64,000 bases of DNA from Branchiostoma lanceolatum (taxonomy: Eukaryota; Chordata; Leptocardii; Amphioxiformes; Branchiostomatidae): positions 20,478,974 to 20,542,973 of the forward strand of contig NC_089724.1 of assembly GCF_035083965.1 (NCBI RefSeq), given 5' to 3'. The notes beneath the pieces were generated by a model. The model was not told the origin of the DNA. It searched no databases and saw only the letters and a list, made by a program, of their open reading frames with translations. Each line of letters starts with the position of its first letter. Within the stretch, counting starts at the first letter, position 1. Of the stretch, positions 38,901 through 52,237 are shown one piece after another. The translations under genes were made by a program, and so were the position numbers.

Positions 38901-39629
38901 CAGAGAGTACCAGAACCACAGAATGTATGTATGCGTGATGCCCGAATGTGGGTAGTTAGATCTGTTCTAGAATTAAGTCTATGTCACCAAGCTTTGTCAA
39001 GTTTGGGCTGTCCACAGTAGTTGTTTAATAGCTGTCTACATTCTCAAACTACATCTATGATCGCAAATAAAGAACTGAAGTTTCATATTCGTGTTTTTAT
39101 AATCTAGACGTTTGTTAAATAAAATAAAAAAGCCCCCCCCCCCAAAAAGACTGAAATGTTGTGCATGTTGAAGACTCTTGAATCATTATGATACTACTAA
39201 GATAAGTACATTGTTATATAGTCTACGACGGCTCGCGCTTACCAATACGTGTGTAGGCATCGATCCAATCATTGACGTCGACTAACATACGCCGTGCGTG
39301 CCAGCTACGGTGACATACAATGTTTATATTCTAGGCTGATAAAAAATTCCAGTCGTTTTATCATCTTACTTAAATACTGATATAACAAATAACGCACTTT
39401 TATTGGACATATTCGGACGAACATTGAAATAAATCAATTTTACGACCATGTCAGGCCCCACACGGTAATCAGTTACGTACGCGATTAGAATGTCCCCGTT
39501 CCTCTTAAGCGTTGTCGAAGAAAATACATGTAACGTTAACTATATTCTAAATGAAAACTGGTAAAGGGTGGGCACAGGCAATGGCAAGAGGCGTTCGAAG
39601 TGTTACGGCACGGTGACTTATCATTTATA

Positions 39630-41395
39630 ATAAGTGAATAAAGCCAGGGCAAAGTTTAAGTACGCCCTAAGACAGTGCAAACAGGAGGAAAACAGGGCAA
39701 GAGCCGACTCGACTGCGAAAAGTTTCAATGCCGGCCATACTAGAGAATTCTGGAAAAAGCTCCGTAGTACTAAATCCTCTCATTCTGTATTACCTAACAC
39801 TATAGATGGTTGCTCTGGGGCTGAGCAGATCGCAGACATGTGGAGGAGTCATTTTGATAAACTGCTGAACTCTGTTAATAGTGAAGTACATAGACCTGCT
39901 GTTATGTCTAATTTGTCGACAGGTTGTCCTTTTGAATTTGATTCGGGGATGCAAATCTCTGCTGTGGAAGTATATGATATAATTAGAAACTTACCCAATG
40001 GAAAAGCGGTAGGGTCTGACGAAATCAGTAATGAACACCTTAAATATGCGGGGCCTAAGCTTAGCATATGCTTATCACTATTGTTTTCAGCCGCGCTTGT
40101 CCATAACTTCATTCCGAAAAGTATGTTAGATACTACCATCATTCCGGTTGTTAAAAACAAAACTGGTAATATTTCTGATAGTGATAACTATAGACCAATA
40201 GCAATTGCATCAGCATTATCCAAAGTTCTGGAGGCTGTTTTATTGAACAGGCTAGAGCCATATCTTCAAACCACTGCTCATCAGTTCGGTTTCAAACGTG
40301 GTCATGGTCTTGACATGTGTGTATTTACTTTAAAACAGACAATTGAGTACTACCGGGGTCTCGGCTCTCCAGTTTTTGCTTGTTTTTTAGACGCCTCCAA
40401 GGCTTTTGATAGGGTAAACCATTGGACCCTATTTAAAAAACTCCTTGACAGAAAGGTCCCGGTGTATTTGGTGAGGTTTCTGGTTTATTGGTACCAGAAC
40501 CAAACAATGTGTATTAGATGGAACAATGTTTTGTCTCCCTGCTTTTATGTATCAAATGGGGTAAGGCAAGGGAGTCTGCTATCCCCGCTACTATTCAATG
40601 CATATATAGATGATTTAAGCTCGAGACTCAGTTGTACTAAAGTAGGTTGCTATATAGGAGGCTGTCTTGTGAACCATCTTTTTTACGCTGACGACATGTG
40701 TTTGTTATGTCCTAGCCTTAAGTCTCTGCAAAAACTTGTAAGTACTTGTGAGGACTTTGGTTTAGAAAATGATGTATTATTCAATGTAAACAAGACATGC
40801 TGCATGTACTTCCCGAGTGCTAGTTTGCCACTTTTACATCCGCTCCCGTCGATCAAACTGTATGGAGAGTGTCTGAGATTTGTGACATCATTTGTATATC
40901 TTGGAATTGCTATTAATGACAGACTGAGTGATGATGACTGTATCCTTGCCCAACTAAGGGGCCTGTATTGTCGAGCAAATACTATAATTCGAAAATTTTG
41001 CCTTTGTTCACCTACTATTAAGAAAACACTATTCGCGTCTCACTGCTCCCAACTCTTTGGGGCGCAGATATGGAATTCTTTTCGCTCGAGTGTTCTGTCG
41101 AAATGTCGAATTGCCTACAACAATTGTTTCCGTATAATTATGAGTTTCCCAAGATCTTGCAGCGCAAGTGAAATGTTCGTGTGTAATCATACCGATACCT
41201 TCGACGCCAGATGGCGTAAACAGTGCCACTCAAGAACTCATTTTTCACCAACCTATGGAGCCGCCTCTACACATAGCCATAATATTGTTAGTTTGTCTCA
41301 AAATGTTGTATATAATCTTTGTTTTTCATGTTTGTCCCTATGTCATATGGGCCAGTGAGAGCCTGAAATAAAGAAATAATAATTTAGTGAACTTA
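39630..41395 (+). mobile_element. 5'-truncated LINE (CR1/L2/jockey-like) with open reverse transcriptase
   Basis: The element lacks the endonuclease half. It begins near 39630, where protein similarity starts, and ends after an AATAAA at 41367-41372 and a short A/T-rich tail (AAATAATAATTT). It sits between the TMED promoter and the 3' end of the PLP-enzyme gene, in the opposite transcriptional orientation to both. I could not find a convincing target-site duplication. Confidence 0.85.
39634..41358 (+). pseudogene. LINE reverse transcriptase, N-terminally truncated but open
   Basis: 574 codons without a stop, opening at GTG rather than ATG. Reverse-transcriptase motifs are in order: GKAVGSDEISNEHLK (about residues 123-137), SDNYRPIAIASALSK (about 183-197), FLDASKAFDRVNH with the first catalytic Asp near 253, GVRQGSLLSPLLF (309-321) and YADD at 351-354. 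A cysteine-rich C-terminal part follows (about 430-560). It is incomplete because the apurinic endonuclease domain and the 5' UTR are missing, so it cannot move on its own. The intact frame implies recent insertion. The clade assignment within the CR1/L2/jockey group is by general resemblance only. Confidence 0.85.
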
Positions 41396-41436
41396 TCGAG
41401 AAGTGATTGTTCTATGCCATGTGTATGTATAAAAAA

Positions 41437-41538
41437 CTACTCTACTCTACTCTACTCTACTCTACTCTACTCTACTCTACTCTACTCTACTCTACTCTAC
41501 TCTACTCTACTCTACTCTACTCTACTCTACTCTACTCT
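41437..41538. repeat. (TCTAC)n pentanucleotide microsatellite, about 20 copies
   Basis: Essentially perfect 5-bp repeats. It starts about 40 bp after the LINE tail and ends 10 bp before the stop codon of the minus-strand PLP-enzyme gene. A transcript of that gene would carry it, as (GTAGA)n, at the very start of its 3' UTR. Confidence 0.97.
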
Positions 41539-41547
41539 AAAATGTGA

Positions 41548-44397
41548 CTAGTATGCATCAGTAACGAATGGGACGCTGTTTCCGTCCTCCCACGCCACAA
41601 CCTGCGCAGTTCCCAGCTTCTTCTGAAGATAGTCCTGCATCCTTTTCTCATACACGGAGAAAATGCCACCTGGTATAAGGAAAAATATAAAGATCATTCA
41701 GAGAATTTCACTACGAAATATGCACTATTGCAAATTGAGTAATCCACGACGATACCAAGAGTTGAACTAAAGCTGCCTAAGTAGGCTAATTACTGCTCTC
41801 CGTCTCTGTTGCTTGAATGTTAACGTTAACATTGTTGTTATTTACTTTTTTAAGATTTCTAGACTCAAGTAACGTTTAGATATGTTGACCGACTCACAGC
41901 TTATTACCTGTGTGGATGTATAAGAGCCTGTTGCCCTTGAACCTGTGACGGTTAGTGTTCAACTGGTTCAGGAGCCCCCGGACCGCCCTGGCACCGTAGT
42001 GCGGGTCCAAGATGACACCTGTTGCCATAGCGACGTCTACGACAACATCTACATAACATAACATTGAAGAAAAACACCATCAGCATTCAGGAAGATTGTG
42101 AAATTTAAAAATATGTCCATTCCATGTCGTTTCTATGTAGTTTGAGTCATACTTACTTTATGCTTGCCGTTAAAAGTGAGTTAACACTTGGAATATCACA
42201 ATATGATGCAGTAACAAGGCGGTAACGTACGCACCGTAATCCTTCTCTACATCATCAGCGTCAACGTCGACATGCTGATATCCGGAAATGACGTCGATGA
42301 TGTCGTGAGATCGTATTTCCGACAGACCAACGTCTGTGAGAACATGTTGTAGTCTGTGATGCTCAATTTCCTCAGGGTAGGTGACTTGAATACCGTGACA
42401 CCTGTGATGACAATGTGACAATCAAACTGTCAGAAGGACCCGGCATTAACTCAACAAACACTTGAAAATGAACAACAGGTTACAGGTCAAGATGACAGCC
42501 ATGACGTACTTAATTTTGGCGCCTGTCAGATGATTTGCGATCGCCAGCCCAGCAAACATGGCTCCCGCAGCAGAGGGGCCGACTAGATCATCGTACTTGT
42601 CAAAAAGGCCCTTAAAAAGAAGAAGAGAAGGTTGATGTGAACTAATGGAAAACAATGGACGGAATTTATGTATGTATGTGCACTTATCCTTTGAGCCAAG
42701 ATATGAACAAGGATTTATGAAGGTGTAATGATATCACGACAGGCATGTTAATAGATGGTTGACGTTCTTGTTTATATTTCTAACAAAATTGATGTGTTAG
42801 TTGAAAGCATCCAAACCGACCTGTGAAATCAGATCTTGAAAAACAGAGAAGTACCCATAGAGACCGGGTAAGTCATAGCCACTCGGAGGGATTATGTAAG
42901 CTTTCTTTCCTGTCCTTTTCCTGAAAATGCAATATGAATCGTGAGCAAGCATGTGGTTGGTACATGTACATGATTCATGATACAACATAAGTGCCGATCT
43001 TTACAATGACGTATGTTTCTCTTTCACAATGAACAAAAGAACTCATTCAGATGTTCATTCATTTATTCATTTATTCATTCGTTCATATAGTTGCTAGCTG
43101 ATATGCTACATGATACCTGATGTCGTCTGCCAGTCTGTCCATGCGTGCTATGACGGCTTTCTCCGTCCAGTCGCTGATATGAACAATGTACAGATGTGCC
43201 CCCACCAGCCTTTGTAGCAATATGTTGCTTTGCCAGCCCAGAGACTCGGGACCCTGGTCGGAGACTCACGAATGTTACCCATATTACATTTAAGCAGGAA
43301 AAAGCCAATAATTAAAAATCATACAGTGAGTTACAATATAGCTATGGGGGGGGGGGGGGGGGGCAAACTGCATTTTTCTGGCCGTCGAAACTATCATTTT
43401 TAATTAAAAACGTATAACACCTCCACGTAAGGATTTACCTCTACCTATCATCTACTGACGGAATAAGCTTCACAATACAAAGATTGACTCGCCATGTCTC
43501 CCGACTTGATGAGAAAGTGTGATTCCAGACCCAGCCGCCTGGCGGCCACAGCAGTACTTCGGCACTGGTTGGAGTCCCGGCTTCCACAGCCTATGATAAC
43601 CGAGCAGCCAGTGCGGATGGCTTCTGCCAGTTGGAACTCTAGTTTGCACACCTGTAAACGAAATTGGAGGTCATCCCGTCTGAAATAGTGATTGATTTCT
43701 TAACCAATTTATCGATCTGTCGATCGATCGATCAATCCGGTTGATTGATTGATTGATTGACTGGTTGGTTGGTTGGTTTTATCACCCCGACCAATCGAAT
43801 CACGTGAATTGCATTAAAACTCAGATTCGTATCAGCCATTTCCCGATACAAAAAAATAGTTTCTACTACTTTTCTTTAAACGTTAAATCACGGTCACTTT
43901 CTATTACTTCCAAAGTGCCAAAATTGCCAGCCTGAAAACATCTCTGGAAAGCTGACACCTTCCAGCATCTCACTGGCGAGTTCATTTTGTCAGATTTAGT
44001 CGTTACCGCAACTTAGAAAGGAATTTGTCGGGAAATGGCTGATTCGAATCTGAGTTTCAATGCGATCGATTGGTCGGGGTGTTTTATAGCATTTCCTCCA
44101 ACTCAAACAGGTGGAAATACAAAATTTCAAACGTATAACATGCGGCCATTTTATATTTTCAGAGTACGGTGATCTCATATCTAAGGAAAGAGCCAGACTG
44201 CTTACCTTGTTACCTGACAAAGCACAACCTGTCATATCTTCTCTTTTTATGAAGAGTTCCACATCGTCTGGTAAACCAGGCACCTCCCAGCGGTGAATTG
44301 GGGTACTGCACATACCGAGCTGCATCAATCGGAAGGCATCTTTTACTTTTAGGTCGACATCATTAAAAGACAAAGGTATGTAAATTGCAAATATCAT
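41548..44397 (-). CDS. D-cysteine desulfhydrase / ACC deaminase-like PLP enzyme
   Basis: Eight exons: 44206-44397, 43460-43651 (donor uncertain), 43117-43253, 42821-42920, 42510-42610, 42235-42401, 41908-42048 and 41548-41669. They total 1152 nt (383 aa), in frame throughout. Motifs: CSTPIHRWEVPGLPDDVE, FIKREDMTG, then SGNK with the expected PLP-binding Lys as the last codon of exon 1. Later come LGWQSNILLQRLVGAH, AYIIPPSGYDLPGLYGY, the PSAAGAMFAGLAIA segment (glycine-rich phosphate-binding region), GVILDPHYGARAVRGL and a C-terminal YIHTGGIFSVYE. Known family role: fold-type II PLP enzymes that cleave D-cysteine to pyruvate, sulfide and ammonia, or deaminate ACC. The substrate cannot be told here. 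VRKLEF is usual after the Lys; here it reads VCKLEF. A polypyrimidine tract and acceptor just before 44402 suggest an upstream exon, so the start is provisional. Confidence 0.88.
43783..44081. mobile_element. Inverted-repeat (MITE-like) element in intron 1 of the PLP-enzyme gene
   Basis: The left arm 43783-43848 (CACCCCGACCAATCG ... ATCAGCCATTTCCCGA) is matched in inverse orientation by 44026-44081, with about 55-65 bp arms and a few mismatches. The spacer is about 175 bp. Directly left are GATT and GGTT tetranucleotide runs (43741-43780). Confidence 0.75.
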
Positions 44398-44606
44398 TGA
44401 AACTGTGTGATAAGCAAGGAAGAAATATTTAAGCTTTCATTGTCTGCTGCATTTTTCGTTCGGTTAGCCGTTGAATACAGTAACCCAAAGCAACAACGCC
44501 ATCTAGTGACATGGGTAGGAGCTGCACAACCCCAACCATATGCAATGGAAATGTTGCATATATAGTCAGACTACGGCACATTCGGTCTGTTTTTAATTCC
44601 AGATAC

Positions 44607-45350
<744 letters not shown>

Positions 45351-47806
45351 GGGTCGTTGAGCTCTAGTTAATTTATCAAGCTGAGGGAATTGCGTTAACA
45401 GTGCGAGTTTCACACTTTCGCTGCAAATTCGATGGGCGAGTGGACATTCAAGAAAAGATCAAGCAACCCCCCCCCCCCATGGCTATATCTTTTGCATGCA
45501 ACGGCGTTTACGTCCTCCAAATATGGAACACATTTTTGTGTAATAAACTACGAAATATTGTAACGTAACGGTAGTCTACAGTAAGTAAGTGCAGTGTATA
45601 TCCGGCTACAATCATGACACACCAAGCACTGTTAAACTTTTGACCTTTGGACTGAAAAGATTTCAACTACAGTTTCAGACCTTAATGGTATGACAACAGA
45701 TACTACTGATAAGTAGTTGATACACAGATACTATCGTTAGTAGTAGTGCATTGATTCACCTTCACTTTCCACTGTGGAATCCCGCTAAGACTGGCCGCCC
45801 AAGACGGAGGGACATATGTTGATAATACCGAAGAGCGGTGACTTTTGCCGGTCTCCATCCTGAGTCGACCTGCCTACGAAGTATAAAAAAAAATGGTTGT
45901 CTTCCCCAGGGCAGATCACCAGCCGACAGGGTTATCAAGTTAGAACCAAGGCTTACCAAGGGACGACTGCAGTCGTTAACAGTATGTACAGACCGGGGCT
46001 TACGTGGAACAGAGCCTGGTAATCATAACTGTCACCTGCTGATTGTTTGTCCTGACCTTCAACTCTGTGCTATGTTAGTACAGTATGTGATAACTAAAAC
46101 AACCCTGACATTGTCGGGCGCACGTGTCTATGACGTCTGTGGTGACAGCCAGGCTACGCAGTAACAGCACCTACCCCAGTAGGAGTCACGAAGTATAAAT
46201 TCGTGCCTGGCAATGATATTGCCAGACGAGAAAGCGCGATTTGATATCTAACTGGTACGAGTAGACGCACTTGTCACGCCGTTTACTCAAAACAACAGCA
46301 CAACAACGGCAGGGAAGATTTATTCACTATCCTCAGTGTCTATTCACAATTACTACACGATAGTGCCCAACCAGCAACAGGAAGATAAGGTACGGCGGCA
46401 TTATCCAACACTCATCAGGGATGGTTTCTGACAAATCATTGCTCTCATTTCTAGCCAGACAGGCAGCTGGACGGATAATGACTCCATGCTAATCTCATTG
46501 GGACTGAAGTTTTCGGCGACACAGGAGACGGGAAATGAAAACGCGAGCACCTGCAGCAGATAATGTCTACTGTGGAGCCTTGCTGACTATCAGGAGTTAA
46601 AAGGGGCATTTGGGCTCTCCTGAATACTAATGACTAATCCGTACGCTGGCGTCAAGAAAATTTCTTCTTTTTCAAGTTAATATTCATCATGAATATTAGT
46701 AGCAGTAAAGTACTGATTTCTTGGGCTGTAAACAACTGCAATTATTGATGACAATCATACAGGGTATTTCAAAAAGGAACACAGAACGTGATATATGCGA
46801 TGATAACTAGAATGGTGTGTTGGAAAGTGCTCTAAGATTTTTTTATACATGTAGCGTTAAACAAACGGACAAAAGAACGAGCATATCAGTTAATAAACCT
46901 TGCCCTAAAACCTACCCTACTTTCTCAACAGGTCCAAAATATCATGAGCTATATTTACAACGCTGAAGGGACCACAAACTACATATTTTCCTTATATGGT
47001 CACATGGTAGCAAGCTAAAATTAGAATTTCAAGAGAAGTATTGGTAAGGCAATCTGCATTTAATGATCCTTATATAAAAATTACATCTGAAACAGCAGGT
47101 GGTGAACCGCAAATAGGCGAAATGGTTCTTAAGTGATACTTATGTAGGTATACAAAAAATAACTGAAATGCAGGAATGACTTATTTCCATCTATGAATAT
47201 GATCAAGGTACATGTAATGTTACGTCGATGAAAATTAAGAATTACAGGAAGAACATCACGGAATACAGAATAAATCATGCATATGAATGAGTTCTCTTTA
47301 GAGTCGATTTCTTTCGAGAATTTACCCAATTGCTTGATGAATTTAAGATCGAGGTTTGAGGTATACCACAGAGCATCTTGCATTATGTTCTTGTGTGGAG
47401 GAATATATTTCTGAGTGCAAAATGCTGCCACATAAATGAATTGTTGCTAGAAGAAAGTGACATAACAGGAAGGTGAATGGACATTTGCTGACCAGAAGTG
47501 CGAAGCGAAAGTGCCATTCTGCCGGACGTAAGTCCATTCCGCCTCTCATCAAAGCCGTCGGAGAATCCCAGGTGGTAGCTATATCTAGGCTGGACTACGT
47601 AATGACTTATGTACACAGACAAAGGTACACACATCAGTACGTGTCTGTTATACCCCCATCCACTAGGGCGGCGACCTCGCCACGCTCTCTCTGGGACCTA
47701 AAATTGATCAGAGCGCTCAACGCTTTTGCGCTTTGTGTGATTTGTTGTGTTCTCAGTTACACATATTTTTGCATTTTGCATGATATTCAATTATGAAATC
47801 GAGGGT
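45351..47806. other. No supported gene
   Basis: A C homopolymer near 45470 and short unrecognised frames. The region from about 47660, with GCGACCTCGC, may belong to the composite MITE that follows. Confidence 0.4.
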
Positions 47807-48206
47807 AAAGCCCCTGTCACACTTGTGCGTATAGCCGTTGCGTGTGAGTTGCGCATCGACATTTTTTCATACGCCGCCGTGCGCACAATACGCATCTCAC
47901 ATGCATCTCGATCGATTTGCGTAAGTTTAATGTACGCCGGCATACGCGCAATACGGCCCAGTAGGCATGATAGTTTGGGGTATGAACGAAATTACGCATA
48001 TACGCAAGTTAACTTATGAATATTTTTTCGATTATTTTGATGTATGTGTGAGGTGCATCTAACATATGAATAATAAAACGTGAGTCACACATTCTCCAAA
48101 ATAGTCGAAAAATTCCACAACTGTTGCGCGTACGGCTGCATATTGAATTCTGTTCATACGCAACTCACACGTACCGGGTATACGCACAAGTGTGACAGGG
48201 CCCTTA
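47807..48206. mobile_element. MITE with AAGCCCCTGTCACACTTGTG termini, copy 1
   Basis: The left end CCCCTGTCACACTTGTGCGT and right end ACGCACAAGTGTGACAGGG are inverted. Subterminal GTGTGAGTTGCG and CGCAACTCACAC words pair too. Confidence 0.75.
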
Positions 48207-48249
48207 CAACACAAATCCAGCATAGATCGCAGCGAGGTCGCAGTGTGAG

Positions 48250-48477
48250 TCCTGTCACACTTGTGCGTATATTCAAGTGCGAGTGAGTTGCGCATTAACA
48301 TTTTTTTGGTTTAACTAAAGTTTGCGGGGACAAAGGTGTTTTCTACTTTGCTGTGCAGCCAAGTGATCGAACCTAAGAAATTCCTTCTTCGGCTGCTAAC
48401 TCTATCTAAACCAGCAGAAACATGTTAATACACACTTATGCGGACTTGTATATACGCACAAGTGTGACAGGGGCTTT
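48250..48477. mobile_element. MITE of the same family, copy 2
   Basis: CCTGTCACACTTGTGCGTAT at 48251 and ATACGCACAAGTGTGACAGG ending near 48471, about 225 bp. It lies only about 45 bp from copy 1. The spacer carries GCAGCGAGGTCGC, which also appears inverted near 47672, suggesting a larger composite. Confidence 0.7.
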
Positions 48478-50814
48478 CGTGCGTCACGACTCAGAGTAGG
48501 TTCCTCCATGCCCTGTCCTGAATCTGTCTTGAGATTTATGTCCACGGGCAACCGTAACGTTCTTTTAATGTAATGACCTTTCGCACGTTCAGTTAGTCCT
48601 GGTTCGAATCTAATGGCTGTTGACTCATGGTACCAATTACAGCTAGTCGTGCATGTCGGGCTCTGACGCACGCGACGCGTCAAACACGTGTGTGTCAATC
48701 TAGGCTGACAAGCGAAACACAAAGCGATCATCTCAAAAACACGTTGATTTGCAAAGAAGGTTGTGTGCACAAAATCTAAGCTCAATTCCTTACTATCTTT
48801 TAAACATCAAACATTCATTCATTCATTTAGCAGCAAAAACCATTTAAGGTGGCGCAAAGATGATGGTAGAATTATTTGGTCACGGTGTTTTGTTTTGTTT
48901 GGACGATGAAATATATTTCATGTAACATATGGAGCAAAAGCTCGGTTCAGTAAAGTTGCGACAGTATAAAACCGTTCTTAGCTACTTTGAGTATAAATCC
49001 CACGTCTCTGTGGCATTACTCACTGATTGATCTCAGAAGCACAAATGCATTATATCACCCAGTAGACTTCGACATGGCGCCACCCTATCAGTGTTACGGA
49101 ATACACCGGGGTCAGCCTTTTTGAATTTTGTCTTTCAGTTGAATGGTTTGTACAATGTAAGTCAGTCGTTATAAAGCTACAGATGACAATAAAATTCACT
49201 TTCATTTCCATTGATAAGAGGAGAAAGGCTACAATTAAATTGTTGGTGCCGAAGCCGTCCAATATGTCCTCGAGAAGTTTAGAAAACGAATTCCAGCATG
49301 AGTTGTACTCCATTTGATCCTAGAACTTAGAACTTAGACGCAGGAAAAATGACATTTACATTCACTCTTTTTTACATCTTATTTTTAAACAAAATTCAAT
49401 GGTGAGAACGTATCTTGCCAAGATCCGTTTCAGTCGGAGTAAAACGTCCATAGAAAAAGGCAATATCAAATCAACATATTATGTGAAAACACGTGATATA
49501 TTATGTGGAAGTAATCTATGATGATGACCTCGTTGTCATGGGAAATTATTGTGGACTTAATATTACTTTGTGTCCCTTGTCATTGCAGAAGAACACGCCT
49601 GTGTTCATTAAGTCAAACTCACCTAATGTTGTTCAATTTACCTGAACACGGTTCGCTCGATGAAACTAATTTGTGAACATGCAGTAATTCCCCAGGTAAA
49701 TACGGATGCCGTTCCCAAGAGCTCTTTAATCCGTATGTCCATTATAACTGTAGATTCTGAAGACACTTCTTAATCCAAGATGGTCATATTCCGCTAGGGA
49801 AAAAACGCTGTGTGGATTACTGAAAATGAATGAAACTCTCCAATATGATAATCACGACAACCATATTCTATATTCAAGTGGAACGTGCTTTCTGAATGCA
49901 TGACTAAATATCATCAGATAGGTTAATATGTGCCTACAAATTACTACAATTACCGCATAGCATATGGAAGTCAGGGACTCAATTTAGTTTCGTTGGTATT
50001 AGATGCTTGATAAATTAAACATATATTCACTTTTTCATGTATTTTTCGCGCAATTTTCTGATCGCGGTTTTAGCCTATATCCCAAATTTAAATCTTGGTG
50101 AGATGGGAAAATGTAAGAACAATAATATCAATTTTGATGCCAGTATATTCATGTCACGAACTATATGAATCATCCTCTGTGCTTGTCCTCAGATTTAAGG
50201 TTATACAGCAGTGCTGCTCGTCTTCAGTCATCTTAACTGATGACAGGCTCCTAGCTGTGTCTAAACGGCCCATCAATGAAGGATCTTCTGACCTTTCTAC
50301 AAGATGATGTTTTTCACCTTCTCCTCTCCGTAAGTGTTCTGCGCGTACTTTGAATCCTTGTTATCTCCAGTTTGGGAACTCACGGCGCTGTGGCACATTA
50401 CAGGTACCCGAGGGTTACACGTACTGAGCGCCTCCTCCTCAATCAACCCATCGATTGCGGATACAGATGATGGTGTAATGAAAGTTAAATCATGTATACC
50501 AACGATGGCAATGGGTGAATAGACCCACTGGGATTCTTATTGATCTACTATTAAATCATCAGTTTAATTTTAGATGGAGTGGCAATGTTTAGGCGGTTTC
50601 CGACAGAACGTTTGATAAATGTCATTGTTTGATGATTTTCATTGTTATCAAAGTCAGATAAAGGAAGACGTTACAACCGAAATTTGAATAAAGATTAACT
50701 CGGTACGAACAATTGTCTGCCTGAGGCATCTGCATGGGATTTGTATCAACAACATGGCCAACAAGCCTCCTGGCAGCCGTAATGTACAAGGCTGAATTAT
50801 GACGCTTATCTGCA
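48478..50814. other. No supported gene
   Basis: Short frames only. The 127-codon minus-strand frame at 48402-48785 runs into the MITE terminus and shows no domain. Confidence 0.4.
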
Positions 50815-51015
50815 ACAGCGTATTAGATATCAATTATGCAAACAATGGACTTATTTGCATGATTAAATGACATGTGTTATAATTAATGGTGAATGATAGT
50901 AATTTCATACTTGTGTAAGTTAGTTCAATTAAAGATGTACATAACGATGCATAGTTGATGTAAATATGTAAGTTATGTAGATGTACATGCTTGAAATATC
51001 TCTTGGAGATATATT
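50815..51015 (+). repeat. Partial copy of the AT-rich part of the dispersed repeat
   Basis: Contains 'atcaattatgcaaacaatgg' and 'cttatttgcatgattaaatg', as in the 3' portions of the other copies; no GT head. Confidence 0.5.
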
Positions 51016-51876
51016 GAACTTTCCGAAGTCTTGTCTAAGTTCAGCACTAGTAATTTACCCATTACCCGAAACAGTTGCTCTTGAGCGCTCCACTAGCTAC
51101 CGAAAATTCAACTGTTATGCGCGACCAAATATTTGACAGATCACTAAACGAATTCCACTTTTGTTTACGTTTTGAGATCACTCAACGAATTCCATATTAG
51201 ATAAAGAACACGTTTTGTGTGTTTTGATGTTTTGTAAAGTCATTTCAGGTCGCAACGCGGTCGTCTCCGTGGTGGAATGAAGGTATAAGAAACGTTGTCA
51301 CGATTCTTGATATGTGGTTTTCAAATAACCTGACCCATGTCCGATGGTTGGGTAGAGCGGCGGGTCCCCTGCCTGATATCACACCTGACATGTTGAGCAC
51401 GTTCCAGTTCTTATCAGCAGAATCAAGTCACAGTTGTCGTCGTTAATGATGCAGATTGTTATTCCGCTTGACGTTCCAGCTGCGATTTAAGAGAGCAGAG
51501 TAATTGCGAACAACGCAAACCTCCTGTACTTCAAGCCTACATCAAATCACAGCCATTGACGGCAAGACCTTGTTAACTCGAGAGACAGCCACATCTTCAT
51601 TTGACTTCTCAAAATACGAGTTCAACGAAAACTTTTCACCAATCCCTTACGTTTTCTTACGTACGTGACATTTGTGTTAAGTCGTACAAGCTTAGTTTAG
51701 GGGTATGTGTACGATACATGTACTTACCCTTACGAAATCAAAGACATTTAAAGGGAAACTTATGAAGGGTGTGTTAAAATACTTGATTTGATTTTATATT
51801 CCTGATTACGTTGTTTGTACTTTATCATCTACATATGACAATTGCCTTGCGTAGAGGGGCTATGTTTCATGTCTAT

Positions 51877-52237
51877 GAGACAAATTAACAAGCCAAGCTA
51901 TTGAGATGAATTTTGCGTATTGACGATTTCTAACTCTGTGTTGATGGCTATTGACATGTTTCTGAGACAAAATAACAAACCAAGCTATTGAGACGAATTT
52001 TGAGACGCTGGAGTGACGATGTGTTTTGACGGCTACTGACTCCGTGTTGACGGCTAACATATCACTGAAACAAAATAACAAACTATGAAGATGAGTTTTG
52101 AGACATCGGAGTCACGATGTGTTTTGAGGACTACTAACTCGGGTCGACGGCTAACATTTCCCCGAGACAAAATCACAAACTATGAGGATGGATTTTGAGA
52201 CATCTGAGTCGCGATGTGTGCTGAAGGTTATTAAGTC
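51877..52237 (+). repeat. Degenerate tandem repeat, about four units of 87-102 bp
   Basis: Units begin 'gagacaaa(t/a)taacaa' at 51877, 51964, 52066 and 52164. They share 'ttgagacatcggagtcacga' and 'gacggctaacat' words. Heavily diverged. Confidence 0.7.

Noticed and set aside
48590-48640. tRNA B box (GGTTCGAATCTAA)
   Set aside because: No A box or stems at the right distance.
48402-48785. 127-codon minus-strand frame
   Set aside because: Runs into the MITE terminus and shows no domain.
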